A DNA stretch of 64,000 bases from Leptospira stimsonii (GCF_003545885.1 NZ_QHCT01000001.1:248001-312000), one strand, 5' to 3'. Shown: positions 43,686-54,025, counted from the first letter of the stretch. Notes: generated from the letters alone by a model not told the origin. Numbers and translations are program-made.

Positions 43686-45218
43686 ATGAAGAAACTCAAG
43701 TTTAGTGAACTAAACTTATCCACCGAAATCCAAAATGCGATCGCTGAAATGGGATACGAAGAAGCGTCACCGATTCAATCGGACGCAATTCCAGTCATCT
43801 TAAAAGGAAAAGATATCATCGGACACGCGCAAACTGGTACGGGTAAAACCGCCGCGTTCGCGATTCCAACGATCGAAAAGTTGGAAGTAAATTCCAAGAG
43901 TCTGCAAGCATTGATCCTCTGCCCTACGAGAGAACTCGTGATCCAAGTCAGCGAACAATTTAGAAAGCTGATGAAGTACAAAGGAAACTTTGAGGTTGTC
44001 CCGATCTACGGCGGACAGGAAATCGACAGACAATTACGAGCTCTGAGAAAAAATCCTCAGATCGTAATCGCAACTCCAGGAAGAATGATGGATCACATGA
44101 GACGCGGTTCCATTCGTCTGGATGAGATAAAGATCGTCGTGTTGGACGAAGCCGATGAAATGTTGGATATGGGATTTAGAGATGATATGGAGATCATCCT
44201 AAAAGACACTCCGGCAGAACGTCAGACAATCATGTTTTCCGCAACGATGACAGACGACATCTTGAATATGATGAAACGTTTTCAAAAAAGTCCTCAGATT
44301 ATCGACGTAACACATCAGAAACTCAGCGCTCCGAAAATCGAACAAATCTACTTTGAAATTCAAGAAAGTGCGAAGGGAGAAGCCCTTGCAAGATTGATCG
44401 AGCACAGAAACATCAAACTCGCTCTCGTCTTTTGCAATACAAAAGCTCAAGTCGACACATTGGTCGAGTTGTTAAAATCACGCGGATATTTTGCGGAAGG
44501 TCTTCACGGAGATCTCAACCAAAAACAAAGAGACAAAGTGATGAACGGGTTTCGTAACGGAACCATCGAGATTCTAGTAGCGACCGACGTGGCGGGAAGA
44601 GGAATCGACGTGAATAACGTGGAAGCGGTTTTCAACTATGATCTGCCGAGAGACGGCGAAGACTACGTTCATAGAATCGGAAGAACGGGAAGAGCCGGTA
44701 AAAAAGGAATCGCATTCTCTTTCATTGTGGGAAAACAAATCTACAATCTCAAAAAAATCGAGCGTGCGAACGGCGTAAAAATCGAACCCGGAAAAATTCC
44801 TACGTTAGACGATCTTGAGGAAACTAAAATTCATTCTTATACCGCGAAGATCAGAGGGCTCGTAGACGCGGGTCATTTGAGCGAATATGTGAATCAGGTC
44901 GAAAGGTTGATGGGAACCGAATACACGGCTCTTGATATCGCCGCGGCACTTTTCAAACTTACGATTCATAAAGAAAGCGGCACTTTCGATCCGAGTATGA
45001 AATTCGAAGCGGAACAACGTTTCGACGACAGAAAACCTTCGCGTAAATCAGGCGGTTACAATCGGGATCGAAGCTATTCCGGAAGACCGAGTGGGGGCGG
45101 TTCCGGAGGAGGCTCGCGTTCCAAGTTCGGGGGAAGCGGCGGAGGCGGCGCCAGGAGCGGTGGTGGAGACCGAAGCAAAAAATCAGGTCCACCTCCTTAC
45201 AAAGCAAAGAAGAAATAA
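43686..45218 (+). CDS. deaD: DEAD-box ATP-dependent RNA helicase
   Basis: 510 aa. All DEAD-box motifs are present: Q motif GYEEASPIQSDAIP, motif I AQTGTGKTAAF, PTRELV, TPGRMMDHM, DEAD (VLDEADEMLDMGF), SAT (FSATMTDD), and in domain 2 VFCNTKAQVD, ATDVAGRGIDV and HRIGRTGRAG. A helical middle section follows, then a low-complexity Gly/Ser/Arg tail (about 455-510) that should bind RNA. Likely roles are ribosome assembly and mRNA turnover in the cold. CsdA and RhlE subfamilies cannot be separated by eye. A good AAAGGA box precedes the ATG. Confidence 0.93.
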   Translation: MKKLKFSELNLSTEIQNAIAEMGYEEASPIQSDAIPVILKGKDIIGHAQTGTGKTAAFAIPTIEKLEVNSKSLQALILCPTRELVIQVSEQFRKLMKYKGNFEVVPIYGGQEIDRQLRALRKNPQIVIATPGRMMDHMRRGSIRLDEIKIVVLDEADEMLDMGFRDDMEIILKDTPAERQTIMFSATMTDDILNMMKRFQKSPQIIDVTHQKLSAPKIEQIYFEIQESAKGEALARLIEHRNIKLALVFCNTKAQVDTLVELLKSRGYFAEGLHGDLNQKQRDKVMNGFRNGTIEILVATDVAGRGIDVNNVEAVFNYDLPRDGEDYVHRIGRTGRAGKKGIAFSFIVGKQIYNLKKIERANGVKIEPGKIPTLDDLEETKIHSYTAKIRGLVDAGHLSEYVNQVERLMGTEYTALDIAAALFKLTIHKESGTFDPSMKFEAEQRFDDRKPSRKSGGYNRDRSYSGRPSGGGSGGGSRSKFGGSGGGGARSGGGDRSKKSGPPPYKAKKK

Positions 45219-45247
45219 GGATTTCTGAAACCAAAAAGAAACGTTCA

Positions 45248-45278
45248 AACCTCGTCCTTAAGAAGACGGGGTTTTTCT
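45248..45278 (+). terminator. Rho-independent terminator of deaD
   Basis: AACCTCGTC/GACGGGGTT stem with one T-G wobble, then TTTTTC and further T's. It lies about 30 bases past the deaD stop. Confidence 0.8.
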
Positions 45279-45562
45279 TTTTGGAGTTCCTACAAAAAGA
45301 ATTCTTTGATTCCGATTCGATCAAAGTAAGAATCTCCGAAATCCTTTGAGCAACGGACTTCAAGTCCGCAATCAAGTGTTTTTCAGGAGTCTATAGTTTG
45401 TCGGAACAAGTGGATAGACCGAAAATTTTCTTGAAATCCTCAATCCATTACTAAAGGCGAAGTTCTCAAAATCCACTTTCCCCCTAAAATTCTCCTTGGA
45501 AGCGACGGATTTTTGCCGAAGATTTAAGGAGAATCCCGCTCTTCCATCAACGATTCGAGAAT
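45279..45562. repeat. Spacer with a GGAACTCC box and a CGGACTT palindrome
   Basis: An inverted copy of the GGAACTCC box (TTGGAGTTCCTACAAAAAGA) is at 45281-45300, right after the deaD terminator. The 15-base palindrome CGGACTTCAAGTCCG is at 45354-45368; a near copy occurs at 50891. No gene is supported here. Confidence 0.5.
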
Positions 45563-46897
45563 ATGATCCGACCACGCATTCTTACAATTTCAAAATTTTT
45601 CATTCTACTTTTTGTTCTTTGGATCGGGGTAGAATCGACGATGCTATTTTCTCAAGATCAGGAAGACCCATCCCTCAATTTAAGAATGGTTCCGTTTTGG
45701 AAAGGCGAAGTAGAGGCGGTCTATCGCGGAAAAGGAAAAGTAAAAATTCGAATCCGCAGAGGATCCGTTTTTTACGGAAAGGAAGAAGACGAGATCAAGG
45801 CGATTCTTGCAAGAAGATCGGAATATCCAGTTTTACAAACCAATCCGGAAAAGGAAATCGGCTTGTTCTCAATCCGACAAATCTCTGTCGCTTATCAAAA
45901 TACTTCTAAAGGAAGAAAAGCGAACGAAGTCGAACTCTTCGGATCCTTTTCGGCGAACGCCGGAGTTCCGGAAAGTCTTTTGGCCGCAGGAACGTTTATA
46001 CAAGATTACAAACAAGAAGTCGCTTATGTAGAGCCGGGCGCTTTTTTTGCGGATGAGAGAAGAAGGACTCGGCCGGCAAAACAACTTAGACATCCGAAAG
46101 ACGGAAAAGAAATGGTCTTCGTATCCGGCGGATACGAACAAAACGGAGAATTGTTCTACGAGTCCATGGGATTCTTTCTTCATGGGCAAGGAAATGACGC
46201 GTCTGAAGATAGTTACAATCCATTCTATTTCAAACCGGATCGAGGTAATCTCCAAGACATTTCCTCCTATTACATCGATAAGTATGAAGTTACAAATCAA
46301 GAATATTCAAAATTCTTAAAGGAAACAAATACTCAACCGCCTCCGCACTGGCCGAATGGGATTCTTCCAACGGGTAAAGAAAATCATCCTGTAAACGGTC
46401 TCACATACCGCGAAGCGGAAGCCTACGCGCGTTGGTCCGGAAAACGTCTACCCACGGAAATGGAGTGGGAGAAGGCCGCTCGCGGGACGGGACTTACCTG
46501 GATGATCAATCGGGACGAGTCTTATTCTTTCTATCCGAATCCTCTTGATTATCCGTTTGGAAACGATTTCGATCCTCTCCTCTGTAATACGTTAGAAACC
46601 AAAAAACAGGATACGATCAACGTGTATGAACTCGCAAAAAAATCGGCGAGTCCTTACGGGGTGATTGGAATGTGTGGGAACGTTGCGGAATGGACGAGTT
46701 CGGATTACCTTCCTTACAAAGGACATTCTCTCAAAAGAAGCGCATTTGGAAAAATGCACAAAGTGATCCGAGGTGGTTCTTTCGCATCTACAAAGGAAGA
46801 ATCAACGGTGTATCACAGATCTTTTGGGGGCATTCCCAATTTGAGATCCGATCGAAGAGCCGGAATCCGTTTGGTCTGGGATCTACCTGGAAGATAA
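45563..46897 (+). CDS. Exported FGE-sulfatase (SUMF1) domain protein
   Basis: 444 aa. A signal-anchor-like N-terminus (FFILLFVLWIGVESTML) is followed by ~170 residues of unassigned sequence with a short beta-rich section (FWKGEVEAVYRGKGKVKIRIRRGSVFYGKE). The C-terminal ~230 residues are the formylglycine-generating-enzyme-type C-lectin fold: YYIDKYEVTNQEYSKFL, HPVNGLTYREAEAYARWSGKRLPTEMEWEKAARG, YGVIGMCGNVAEWTSS, KVIRGGSFAS and RAGIRLVW. The paired active-site cysteines of true FGE are not evident, so it is more likely a structural or surface variant than a sulfatase activator. Confidence 0.85.
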   Translation: MIRPRILTISKFFILLFVLWIGVESTMLFSQDQEDPSLNLRMVPFWKGEVEAVYRGKGKVKIRIRRGSVFYGKEEDEIKAILARRSEYPVLQTNPEKEIGLFSIRQISVAYQNTSKGRKANEVELFGSFSANAGVPESLLAAGTFIQDYKQEVAYVEPGAFFADERRRTRPAKQLRHPKDGKEMVFVSGGYEQNGELFYESMGFFLHGQGNDASEDSYNPFYFKPDRGNLQDISSYYIDKYEVTNQEYSKFLKETNTQPPPHWPNGILPTGKENHPVNGLTYREAEAYARWSGKRLPTEMEWEKAARGTGLTWMINRDESYSFYPNPLDYPFGNDFDPLLCNTLETKKQDTINVYELAKKSASPYGVIGMCGNVAEWTSSDYLPYKGHSLKRSAFGKMHKVIRGGSFASTKEESTVYHRSFGGIPNLRSDRRAGIRLVWDLPGR

Positions 46898-46899
46898 AC

Positions 46900-47697
46900 T
46901 CAAGTCACTCTCGCTCTTCTTAAAAGTTTGTCCAATAACGAAGGCGAGAATCGGCTGATCCAAAAAGCAAAAAGCTCCCGAAACTGAGAAGGATAACAGT
47001 CTCTCTTTCCGGACTCGATCGCCCTTAAAATTCGATCAGCGACAACTTCCGTAGAAAGTCCGTTCTTAATTCCTTCATCCATAATTCCATAGGCGGAACC
47101 GTCCGATGACAATGCCTTCACCGAAATATCGGTCTTCACATAACCCGGAGAAACCGTCATAACGTGCATTCTGCTATCAAAAGTTTCGAGCCGAATGCTA
47201 TCCATAAACGCTTGAACGGCGTGTTTGCTGGCCGCGTAACCGGAACGATACGGAGTTGCGAATCTTCCTTGTAACGAAGATATTGCCACAAAATGACCTT
47301 GATTTTGTCTGAGTTCCGCTTCACAAAGTTTGAAAAGATTGACGAGCGGATAAAAATTTACCTCCATTAGACTTTCATAAACTTTCATCTCGGTTTCTCT
47401 TGCGAGGGCTCGCATACTAATACCGGCGCTATGAATGATTCCGTCGATGCGTCGGACTTTCTTTCTAAAATCTTCCGTAATTTTTTTGAGTTGAGAAGAA
47501 TCGGAAACGTCACCCGGAAAAGTGAATATCATATCGGGAAACGCGGCCTTGTCTTTTAATTCTTTTAAAAGCTCTTTTCTTCGAGCGATCGCACCTACGA
47601 CCGCACCCTTTTTGTTGAGATCCAGAACGAGAGCCTTTCCGATTCCGGAACTGGCTCCGGTAACAAGAAACGATTTTTCCAAAAAGAAGGACGTCAT
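46900..47697 (-). CDS. Short-chain dehydrogenase/reductase
   Basis: 265 aa. The classical SDR core: TGASSGIGKALVLDL (cofactor-binding TGxxxGIG), NNAG-equivalent HSAGIS, and the catalytic Ser plus YAASKHA (Tyr-x3-Lys). FDSRMHVMTVSPGYVKTDIS follows. It is close to the DHRS7-type membrane-associated SDRs by the C-terminal LLDKLLRR. Substrate unknown. It is convergent with the FGE-domain gene by 2 bases. Confidence 0.9.
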   Translation of the reverse strand: MTSFFLEKSFLVTGASSGIGKALVLDLNKKGAVVGAIARRKELLKELKDKAAFPDMIFTFPGDVSDSSQLKKITEDFRKKVRRIDGIIHSAGISMRALARETEMKVYESLMEVNFYPLVNLFKLCEAELRQNQGHFVAISSLQGRFATPYRSGYAASKHAVQAFMDSIRLETFDSRMHVMTVSPGYVKTDISVKALSSDGSAYGIMDEGIKNGLSTEVVADRILRAIESGKRDCYPSQFRELFAFWISRFSPSLLDKLLRRARVT

Positions 47698-47860
47698 ATC
47701 TAAGCCGAACAGAAGATAATAAGAAAGGCAAAAAAAGCAATTGAAAATAAGCCTAAAAAATTCTTTAGGGAATCGAGTGTTCTAAAAAGATGAACTTATA
47801 AGAATTCGGCAGGCACTTTTTAAAAAAGATACCTCCGAATAATGCGAGGTTTGGGCAGGC

Positions 47861-48482
47861 ATGTTACAGGAAATCAAGGATAGAATTCGATTTAGAAATA
47901 CGGATTTTCAAAGAAACTATGAAAGTCGATACTATTGGTTTCCGGAAGAATCTCCTCCGTTTTGTATCATAGAAGTAAACCAATACGATCCCTATCACGA
48001 TATGACTCTTTATCTTGAAGTCGATTTGACTACGATGAAAATCGTAAAATCAGGAGTCGAAGAAAAGAGGGTTCCCTACGAAACCTGTCCGGTCGCGATC
48101 CGAAACTACGATTATCTAGTCGGCGAAGAGATGTCTTATTCGAAACTGATGAGCCGTTTTCCTGCGGATAAAACCATGGGTTGTCTTCACATCAACGAAT
48201 TGATTCAAAATGCGGCGATGAATTTCCATTCCGCTTATGCTTTTTACTTAAAAGAAAGAAACTTTCCAGCGCAATTCGACGAGTACAAAATGTATGAAGG
48301 AGAGCTACCGGCCAGGGAAAGAAGGGAAATCGGACGTCATTGGTGGATGAAAGACAGAGGAGTTAAGAATTCCTGTTATTCTTTTTCTTCCCGCCATGAA
48401 AAACCGGAACTCAAAGAACAAGTGAAACATCTTGACAGTATCACTGCGATGATGGTAAAAGAATTCAAGAAGTCGCGAAGAG

Positions 48483-48493
<11 letters not shown>
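47861..48493 (+). CDS. DUF2889-like protein
   Basis: 210 aa. The middle portion DMTLYLEVDLTTMKIVKSGVEEKRVPYETCPVAIRNYDYLVG and the segment MGCLHINELIQNAAMNFHSAYAFYLKERN fit the pattern of DUF2889 proteins, in which a conserved C-x-H motif sits near an L-x-E helix. No function is known for the family. A GGCAGGC-type box precedes the ATG. The last 11 bases overlap the start of a Cys-rich mini-gene, suggesting coupled translation. Confidence 0.7.
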
Positions 48494-48711
<218 letters not shown>

Positions 48712-48759
48712 TTTCTAAAACTCTTGCCCTATCGTTTCCCATCTGCACTGTGTCCTCGG

Positions 48760-49707
48760 ATGGCTCATTTCGTATTAATTCCAGTTTGTCTTTTTGCCGG
48801 TTGGTTACTCAAACGAGGGAGAATTCTTCCGGAAAATTCAGGTCACGTTTTCGGAGCTTTCGTAATCTATGTTTCCCTGCCCGCACTCATCTTAGCGAAC
48901 GTTCCGGCGATGCTTTTGGAGATTTCCTTCGTTTATTTAGCTCTCATGCCTTGGTTGGTCTTCGGAATATCGATCCTCTTCTTTTACTTTGCGGGCAAAT
49001 TCTTTCGTTGGACTTTGGAGACCAGAATTGCAGTGACTCTTTGTTGCGGACTAGGAAACACTTCCTTTGTCGGACTTCCGGTTTTACGAATGTTTTACGG
49101 AGAAGAAGTTACCAATGCGGTCTTAATCGCGGATCAGTTCGGAACATTTCTCTGTTTGGCGATTCCGGGATTTATCCTTGCGGTCCGCTACTTACCCGAA
49201 AATGAAAAAAGAAACGATAAAAAACTCTTCGAGCCCATCCTGAAAAAGCTCTTTAGTTTCCCACCGTTTCTTGCTTTACTTTTTTCGTTTTTCCTAAGAC
49301 TTTTCACAATCCCGGAAGAACTCCATTCCGTGTTTCGAATTTTGGGAGATACATTGGTACCAATTGCCTTATTCACGGTCGGATTTCAATTGCAACTTCC
49401 CGATCAAAATTCTCAAAAAGGAGAATCGGAATCCCATTATGGAAGCGCCCTTGCAATCGGACTCATTTATAAATTGCTTTTTGCGCCGATTTTAATATTT
49501 CTTTGTTATTACTTTCTGAAAGTAAACCCGAAACATACAAAGGTTGCGGTATTGGAAGCGGGAATGGCTCCGATGATCACCGCGTCGATCGTTTCTCTTC
49601 AGATGGGATTTCGACCCATCCTTTCGGCGGCGTTTCCTGGAATCGGACTTCTATTCTCGGTTCCTACCTTATTTCTACTCTATATTCTTTTGGAGAATTT
49701 TTTCTGA
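48760..49707 (+). CDS. AEC family transporter (auxin efflux carrier-like)
   Basis: 315 aa from the ATG at 48760; a TTG 12 codons upstream lies 13 bases from the tRNA end and is less likely because the hydrophobic helix begins at MAHFVLIPVCLFAGWLLKRG. About ten membrane segments in two halves of five, with the family marks GAFVIYVSLPALILANVP and LGNTSFVGLPVLRMFYGEEV in the first half and VAVLEAGMAPMITASIVSLQMG in the second. Substrates of bacterial AEC proteins are small carboxylates or unknown. Confidence 0.88.
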   Translation: MAHFVLIPVCLFAGWLLKRGRILPENSGHVFGAFVIYVSLPALILANVPAMLLEISFVYLALMPWLVFGISILFFYFAGKFFRWTLETRIAVTLCCGLGNTSFVGLPVLRMFYGEEVTNAVLIADQFGTFLCLAIPGFILAVRYLPENEKRNDKKLFEPILKKLFSFPPFLALLFSFFLRLFTIPEELHSVFRILGDTLVPIALFTVGFQLQLPDQNSQKGESESHYGSALAIGLIYKLLFAPILIFLCYYFLKVNPKHTKVAVLEAGMAPMITASIVSLQMGFRPILSAAFPGIGLLFSVPTLFLLYILLENFF

Positions 49708-50807
49708 CCGATTTTTCTGAATCACTGATCGACCTTTTTTCCGCGGTCAAAACCGGAAAGAATGAAGAAATCACAAGGCTCCTTTCCGAAATGGAAGGAG
49801 AAGACGTCCTAACAGATTGGTTGAAAAACTATAGGGACAACTATGGCTCCGGGGTTCTTTCTTGGGCTGTTAAGAATTTGGATTTAGAAGCGATCGAACT
49901 TCTTTTGGAAGCGGGTGCCGATCCCGACGAAACCAATTCTCGCGGAGAAACTCCTTTGTTAACCTCTTTGGATCTTGGAAATGAAGACTTGATTCGAAGG
50001 TTTTTAGATGCGGGCGCAGATTGTGGTAAAAAGGATTTTGCAGGTAACACTCCACTTACAAAAGCAGTGAGTACCGGAAATATGGAGATCGTGGAATCGG
50101 TCTATGAAAACGAAGAACCTCGCCCCGACCTTGAAGAAAGAAACGGAGAAGGTTATACTCCTCTACTTCTTGCAGTCGATCTCGGACATTTCTTCATCGT
50201 AGAATATCTCTTGAACCAAGACGCGGATTTTCTGAAAAAAAACTCGGAAGGAAGAACCGTTCTTCATCTCACATCTCTTCACAATGATTTTGAAATCTTG
50301 GATTTGTTTTTGGAAAGGGAAGATAGCAAATCCATATTAGAAAATCGTGATGCGGATGGAAACACGGCACTCTTACTCGCGGCGTCGCACGATAGCGTGG
50401 AATGTCTCGAAAGACTTCTTACAATCGGAGCCGATCCACTTAAGATCAATTCATCCGGGAAAACGGGTTTAGAGGAAGCGGAAAGACAGAAATACCATCA
50501 CGTAGTGAAGATTCTGAAGAAGGTTTTAGTCGAGCGCCTATTCGAAGCGTCAAAAACGGGGGACGAAGATCTTTGTAAGACAATTCTCCGGCTTGATATT
50601 TCTCCGAACTCCATCGACCTCGATGGAAACACACCTCTTCACGTTGCCGTGATTCAGGATCAAGTCTCGATCGTCCGACTTCTATTCGAAGAAAACGCCT
50701 CTCCATTCTTAAAAAACTTAGAAGGAAAATCCGCATTGGATCTCGCAAAAGAAGCCGAAAAACAAGAACTCGTTCAAATTTTAGAACCGGAACCTGAGAA
50801 AGAATAG
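49704..50807 (+). CDS. Ankyrin repeat protein
   Basis: About 367 aa. Eight or so ankyrin repeats can be aligned from SLIDLFSAVKTGKNEEITRLL through LEAIELLLEAGADPDETNSRGETPLLTSL, DADGNTALLLAASHDSVECLERLLTIGADP and DLDGNTPLHVAVIQDQVSIVRLLFEENASPFLKN. No signal peptide. No ATG, TTG or GTG begins the repeat region in frame; a CTG at 49704 overlaps the AEC stop (CTGA) and has GGAGA eight bases upstream, so I place the start there. The first in-frame ATG is 49791, inside the first repeat. Protein-protein contact is the likely role. Confidence 0.85.
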   Translation: MTDFSESLIDLFSAVKTGKNEEITRLLSEMEGEDVLTDWLKNYRDNYGSGVLSWAVKNLDLEAIELLLEAGADPDETNSRGETPLLTSLDLGNEDLIRRFLDAGADCGKKDFAGNTPLTKAVSTGNMEIVESVYENEEPRPDLEERNGEGYTPLLLAVDLGHFFIVEYLLNQDADFLKKNSEGRTVLHLTSLHNDFEILDLFLEREDSKSILENRDADGNTALLLAASHDSVECLERLLTIGADPLKINSSGKTGLEEAERQKYHHVVKILKKVLVERLFEASKTGDEDLCKTILRLDISPNSIDLDGNTPLHVAVIQDQVSIVRLLFEENASPFLKNLEGKSALDLAKEAEKQELVQILEPEPEKE

Positions 50808-51000
50808 TTTCCGAAAGAAAATTCGATTCTTCCAATCTTAGAATCATCCTTGTTCCGACAAATCAACGAACCGAAAAAACTTTTTGAAAACGGACTTAAA
50901 GTCCGTCTCAGATCAAATTTCGGAAGAACTCATTTCTTTTGCGGAAAAGCCGAAAAAAACAAATCACTATTAGTCGATTATTTTTCGAGAAGAAACGATT
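50808..51000. repeat. Spacer with CGGACTT palindrome
   Basis: CGGACTTAAAGTCCG at 50891-50905 is the second copy of the 15-base palindrome seen at 45354. It lies between convergent genes and could act as a weak terminator. No gene is supported in this spacer. Confidence 0.45.
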
Positions 51001-51555
51001 TCAAAACTTCGCGATTAACAAATCCAAAAGTTCGGACGAATCCTCGGAAATGACAAGCGCGTTCTTAGTTGACGGATCCATAAATCCGTCGGTCACCATT
51101 CGATCCAATTGTTTGAAGAGATGATCGAAATAGCCATTTGTATTCAACAATCCCAAAGGTTTTGAGATGAGTTTGAGTTGATTCCAAGTCGTGATTTCCA
51201 CGAGTTCATCGAGAGTTCCAATTCCGCCGGGAAGGGCGATAAAACCGGCGGACTTTTCATACATTCTAAACTTTCTCTCGTGCATGGAAGAAACGATCAT
51301 CATATCTTTCACACGATCGTGTTTGATTTCCTTTACAGTCAAAAAGTCGGGAATGATTCCGGAAACGGACCCGCCCTTGTCAAGGACTGCATCTGCGATC
51401 GTTCCCATAAGTCCGCAGGAGGCACCTCCGTAAACAAGATCGAGATTCTTTTCAACGAGAAGGGCTCCGAGCTCCTGCGCGACTTTCGTATAGATGGGAT
51501 TGTTACCGTTGCGAGAACCGCAAAAAACACAAACAGCTGACTTGGTAAAATTCAT
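51001..51555 (-). CDS. LOG family protein (TIGR00730)
   Basis: 184 aa. Rossmann-type fold with the signatures [61 protein letters not shown] and [15 protein letters not shown] enzymes of plants and some bacteria release free cytokinins from their nucleotides; the PGGxGTxxE and KR-type motifs are intact here, so nucleotide 5'-monophosphate hydrolysis is likely, with the substrate uncertain. Confidence 0.9.
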   Translation of the reverse strand: MNFTKSAVCVFCGSRNGNNPIYTKVAQELGALLVEKNLDLVYGGASCGLMGTIADAVLDKGGSVSGIIPDFLTVKEIKHDRVKDMMIVSSMHERKFRMYEKSAGFIALPGGIGTLDELVEITTWNQLKLISKPLGLLNTNGYFDHLFKQLDRMVTDGFMDPSTKNALVISEDSSELLDLLIAKF

Positions 51556-51598
51556 AATCTCTCTTTTTTAGTTCTATTCAATAAGACTTTTTCAGAAT

Positions 51599-52534
51599 TC
51601 AAATTTCCTTGCTATTTTCAATTTCGTTCTTGATCAACGGAACGGGATGAATCCAAACTTCAATCGTAGGAAATTCCAATTTTAATCTCTCTTCGACGGA
51701 ATCGGTAATATTTTTGATTTTATCAAGAGTCAAGTTTCCCGGCATAGAAAGATGAAATTCTAAAATATGTAAATCGCCGACGGAGCGCGTCCGGAGTTTT
51801 TGAAATCCAAAAACTTCCGGTTTAAATTCCTGAATGATCCGAGCGATGGAAGGACGATAAAAATGAGATACGTCCTTATCCATCAAGATATCCACACTCG
51901 AACGAAAAATCCTTGCACTACTCCAAATCACATAGAGTGCAATGAGCGAACCTACGATAAAATCGATCTGGATCGTTCCTGTGATTCTCACAACGATCAA
52001 GGAAAGAATCACGGCACCGTTACTCAAAATATCGGAAGAATAATGAACGCTGTCAGCGGAGATAACGAGAGAACCCGTTTTTCGCAGAACGTATCGTTGA
52101 TACAAAACGAGAAAAATGGTAAGGCTCAAGGAAAAAACCATCACGACGATTCCAGGGAGATCTTGAATTTCTTTCGGAGGATCAAAAAAAGAATGAACCG
52201 CTTTGTAAAGAATCAAAGAGCCGGAAAGAAAGATAAATAAACTTTGGAGAAGTCCCGCGATCGCTTCCGCTTTTCCATGACCGTATCGATGGTCTTCGTC
52301 GGCGGGTTTGGAAGCTACGAGGATCGCAAATAAATTGATCAGAGAAGTTAAAAAGTCGAGACCACTATCCATAGCGGACGCCCAGACCGCGATGGAATCC
52401 GTCCACCATCCCGTTCCCGACTTGAAGATCAGGAGAGTTCCCGAAACCAAGAGCGCGAGAATCGAGGCCCTTTTTTTCAGAAGCAGATTTTTCTCATCGG
52501 ATTGTGCTCGGATCATTTCTGTTTCTAAGGTCAT
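51599..52534 (-). CDS. Cation diffusion facilitator (CDF) family transporter
   Basis: 311 aa. Six membrane segments in the N-terminal ~220 residues. Metal-site residues are visible: ASAMDSGLDFLTS in helix 2 (Asp-x3-Asp, as in iron/manganese/zinc CDFs), DEDHRYGHGKAEAIAGL in the loop, and SVHYSSDILSNGAVI in helix 5 (His-x3-Asp). The C-terminal cytoplasmic ferredoxin-like domain (VGDLHILEFHLSMPGNLTLDKI) regulates transport. It exports divalent metal (Zn, Fe or Mn). The ATG at 52534 abuts an AAAGGAG box, unusually close. Confidence 0.9.
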   Translation of the reverse strand: MTLETEMIRAQSDEKNLLLKKRASILALLVSGTLLIFKSGTGWWTDSIAVWASAMDSGLDFLTSLINLFAILVASKPADEDHRYGHGKAEAIAGLLQSLFIFLSGSLILYKAVHSFFDPPKEIQDLPGIVVMVFSLSLTIFLVLYQRYVLRKTGSLVISADSVHYSSDILSNGAVILSLIVVRITGTIQIDFIVGSLIALYVIWSSARIFRSSVDILMDKDVSHFYRPSIARIIQEFKPEVFGFQKLRTRSVGDLHILEFHLSMPGNLTLDKIKNITDSVEERLKLEFPTIEVWIHPVPLIKNEIENSKEI

Positions 52535-52653
52535 CTCCTTTCTTTATTTTCTGGGGAGAGAATTCTGTAATGTTTTTCTTTTTCCTCTTTTAGGAAAAAA
52601 ATGTTTGAATTTCGAATCCTATCGTCTTATCTAACTCTCACTCTTAAAATTAT

Positions 52654-53922
52654 ATGAAGAAACAAATTCTAAACTTAGTTTCCCTCTTTTTTTACTTCCT
52701 GATCGTATTTCTTTCCTCCGGAATTTTTTCCCAGGCCAAAGCCCCGCAACCGAATCCGGATCAACTGGAAAGAGAAGCCGATGAACTCGAAGTGAAAGCG
52801 GGAAAAGCACAAGATCCAGTAACAAGACAAAGGTTGATTTTGGAGATTCAAAGAAAGAGGACGGACGCGGCCGAACTGAGAAACGCTCTCCACGAACAAG
52901 AATTGAACAAGACTCCGAAAGGTGCTACTTTTGAAATCGGAGTTCTCTTTCATCAAGCGACTTGGGTTCCGGAGTCTTTAGCAAGAAGACAAAACGTCTC
53001 CACAAACGAAATGAGCACGTTTCTTTACACTTCGGGTGCTTATCGAAATATTAATTCCGTAGCGGCGATCGGCGGTTTTGACGCTCACCTAATAAACAAC
53101 ACAGGAAATTTTTATTCCAGCCCTCAAGGAAATACGAAGACTGCCTATCCGATTCGCTTTTTATATTTAACAGAATCCAAAAAATTTGGAGTAGAGGCGA
53201 CTTTCTTAGATTTTAGAATCAATCCGTCTTATTCTTCTGTTAACGTAAACCCGACTCCAGGAAACTTAAATCAATCCTATAGTGTTTACAGTCCGGAACT
53301 TCGAAGAACGGATATCCAACTGAATCTCTTGTATTTTTTTGAGACCGGTTCCGGCACGAGAATCGGCCCCTCTTTAGGAATCCGAAACTTGGATACCTAT
53401 TCCAAAGAATATGGAAATTTACCGGGAGGATTGGGCTTTGGAAACATGGAAGAAAAGGCCGGAGGACTCGGACCACAGATCGGATTTCGAATCGTAAAGA
53501 AGCTCAATTCCTATTTTCAATTTCACGCAAGCGCCGATTATTTTAAGACATTGGGAAAATATCATCTGAAAACGAATGGAACGACAAACTATAACGGAAT
53601 TCAGAATTTTCTCGTGATGGAAACCGCCGGCTCGGCTGGGGAGAATCTCGTAAAAAGAACGGGATACCAACTGGATACGGGACTTTCTTTTTCTAGAACA
53701 AGCTGGTTAAAGTTTACGTTTGGTTTTCAATATACGGAGATGCGATCGTCCGTCTCAGGATACAATTACAACGCTTCTCTCTTAATTCCCGATGTTGTCA
53801 GCGCGACCGCTTTGAATACAATCACCAAACCCGTTGACTTAGCATCGACGAGACCCGCTCTGGAGAAAGAGGTCGTAGATTCTTACTATGGATTTTATTT
53901 AGGAGTTTCTCTAATCTTATAA
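52654..53922 (+). CDS. Putative outer-membrane beta-barrel protein
   Basis: 422 aa. A signal peptide ([16 protein letters not shown]) is followed by a short coiled-coil-like section ([17 protein letters not shown] ... [23 protein letters not shown]), then a long beta-rich region with alternating hydrophobic residues ([101 protein letters not shown]) and a C-terminal [12 protein letters not shown]. This is the pattern of an outer-membrane barrel of about 12-14 strands. The family is not known to me. Confidence 0.7.
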   Translation: MKKQILNLVSLFFYFLIVFLSSGIFSQAKAPQPNPDQLEREADELEVKAGKAQDPVTRQRLILEIQRKRTDAAELRNALHEQELNKTPKGATFEIGVLFHQATWVPESLARRQNVSTNEMSTFLYTSGAYRNINSVAAIGGFDAHLINNTGNFYSSPQGNTKTAYPIRFLYLTESKKFGVEATFLDFRINPSYSSVNVNPTPGNLNQSYSVYSPELRRTDIQLNLLYFFETGSGTRIGPSLGIRNLDTYSKEYGNLPGGLGFGNMEEKAGGLGPQIGFRIVKKLNSYFQFHASADYFKTLGKYHLKTNGTTNYNGIQNFLVMETAGSAGENLVKRTGYQLDTGLSFSRTSWLKFTFGFQYTEMRSSVSGYNYNASLLIPDVVSATALNTITKPVDLASTRPALEKEVVDSYYGFYLGVSLIL

Positions 53923-53962
53923 GACCGTTTCAGATTCTTACCAAGAAAAGAAGAAGGAGATT

Positions 53963-54002
53963 TTCAGTGTAGATCGAGGTCGGAACTCCGAACTACACTG
54001 AA
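53963..54002. terminator. Bidirectional hairpin between convergent genes
   Basis: TTCAGTGTAG (53963-53972) and CTACACTGAA (53993-54002) pair perfectly, enclosing a second small stem TCGGA/TCCGA. It lies between two convergent genes. The inner stem carries the GGAACTCC core of the repeat family. Confidence 0.65.
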
Positions 54003-54025
54003 TTCAGATTCAAAAAGAATCCCGA

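Noticed and set aside
45563..46897. FGE-domain protein as a true sulfatase-activating enzyme
   Set aside because: The paired cysteines of genuine FGE are not visible and no sulfatase gene is near.
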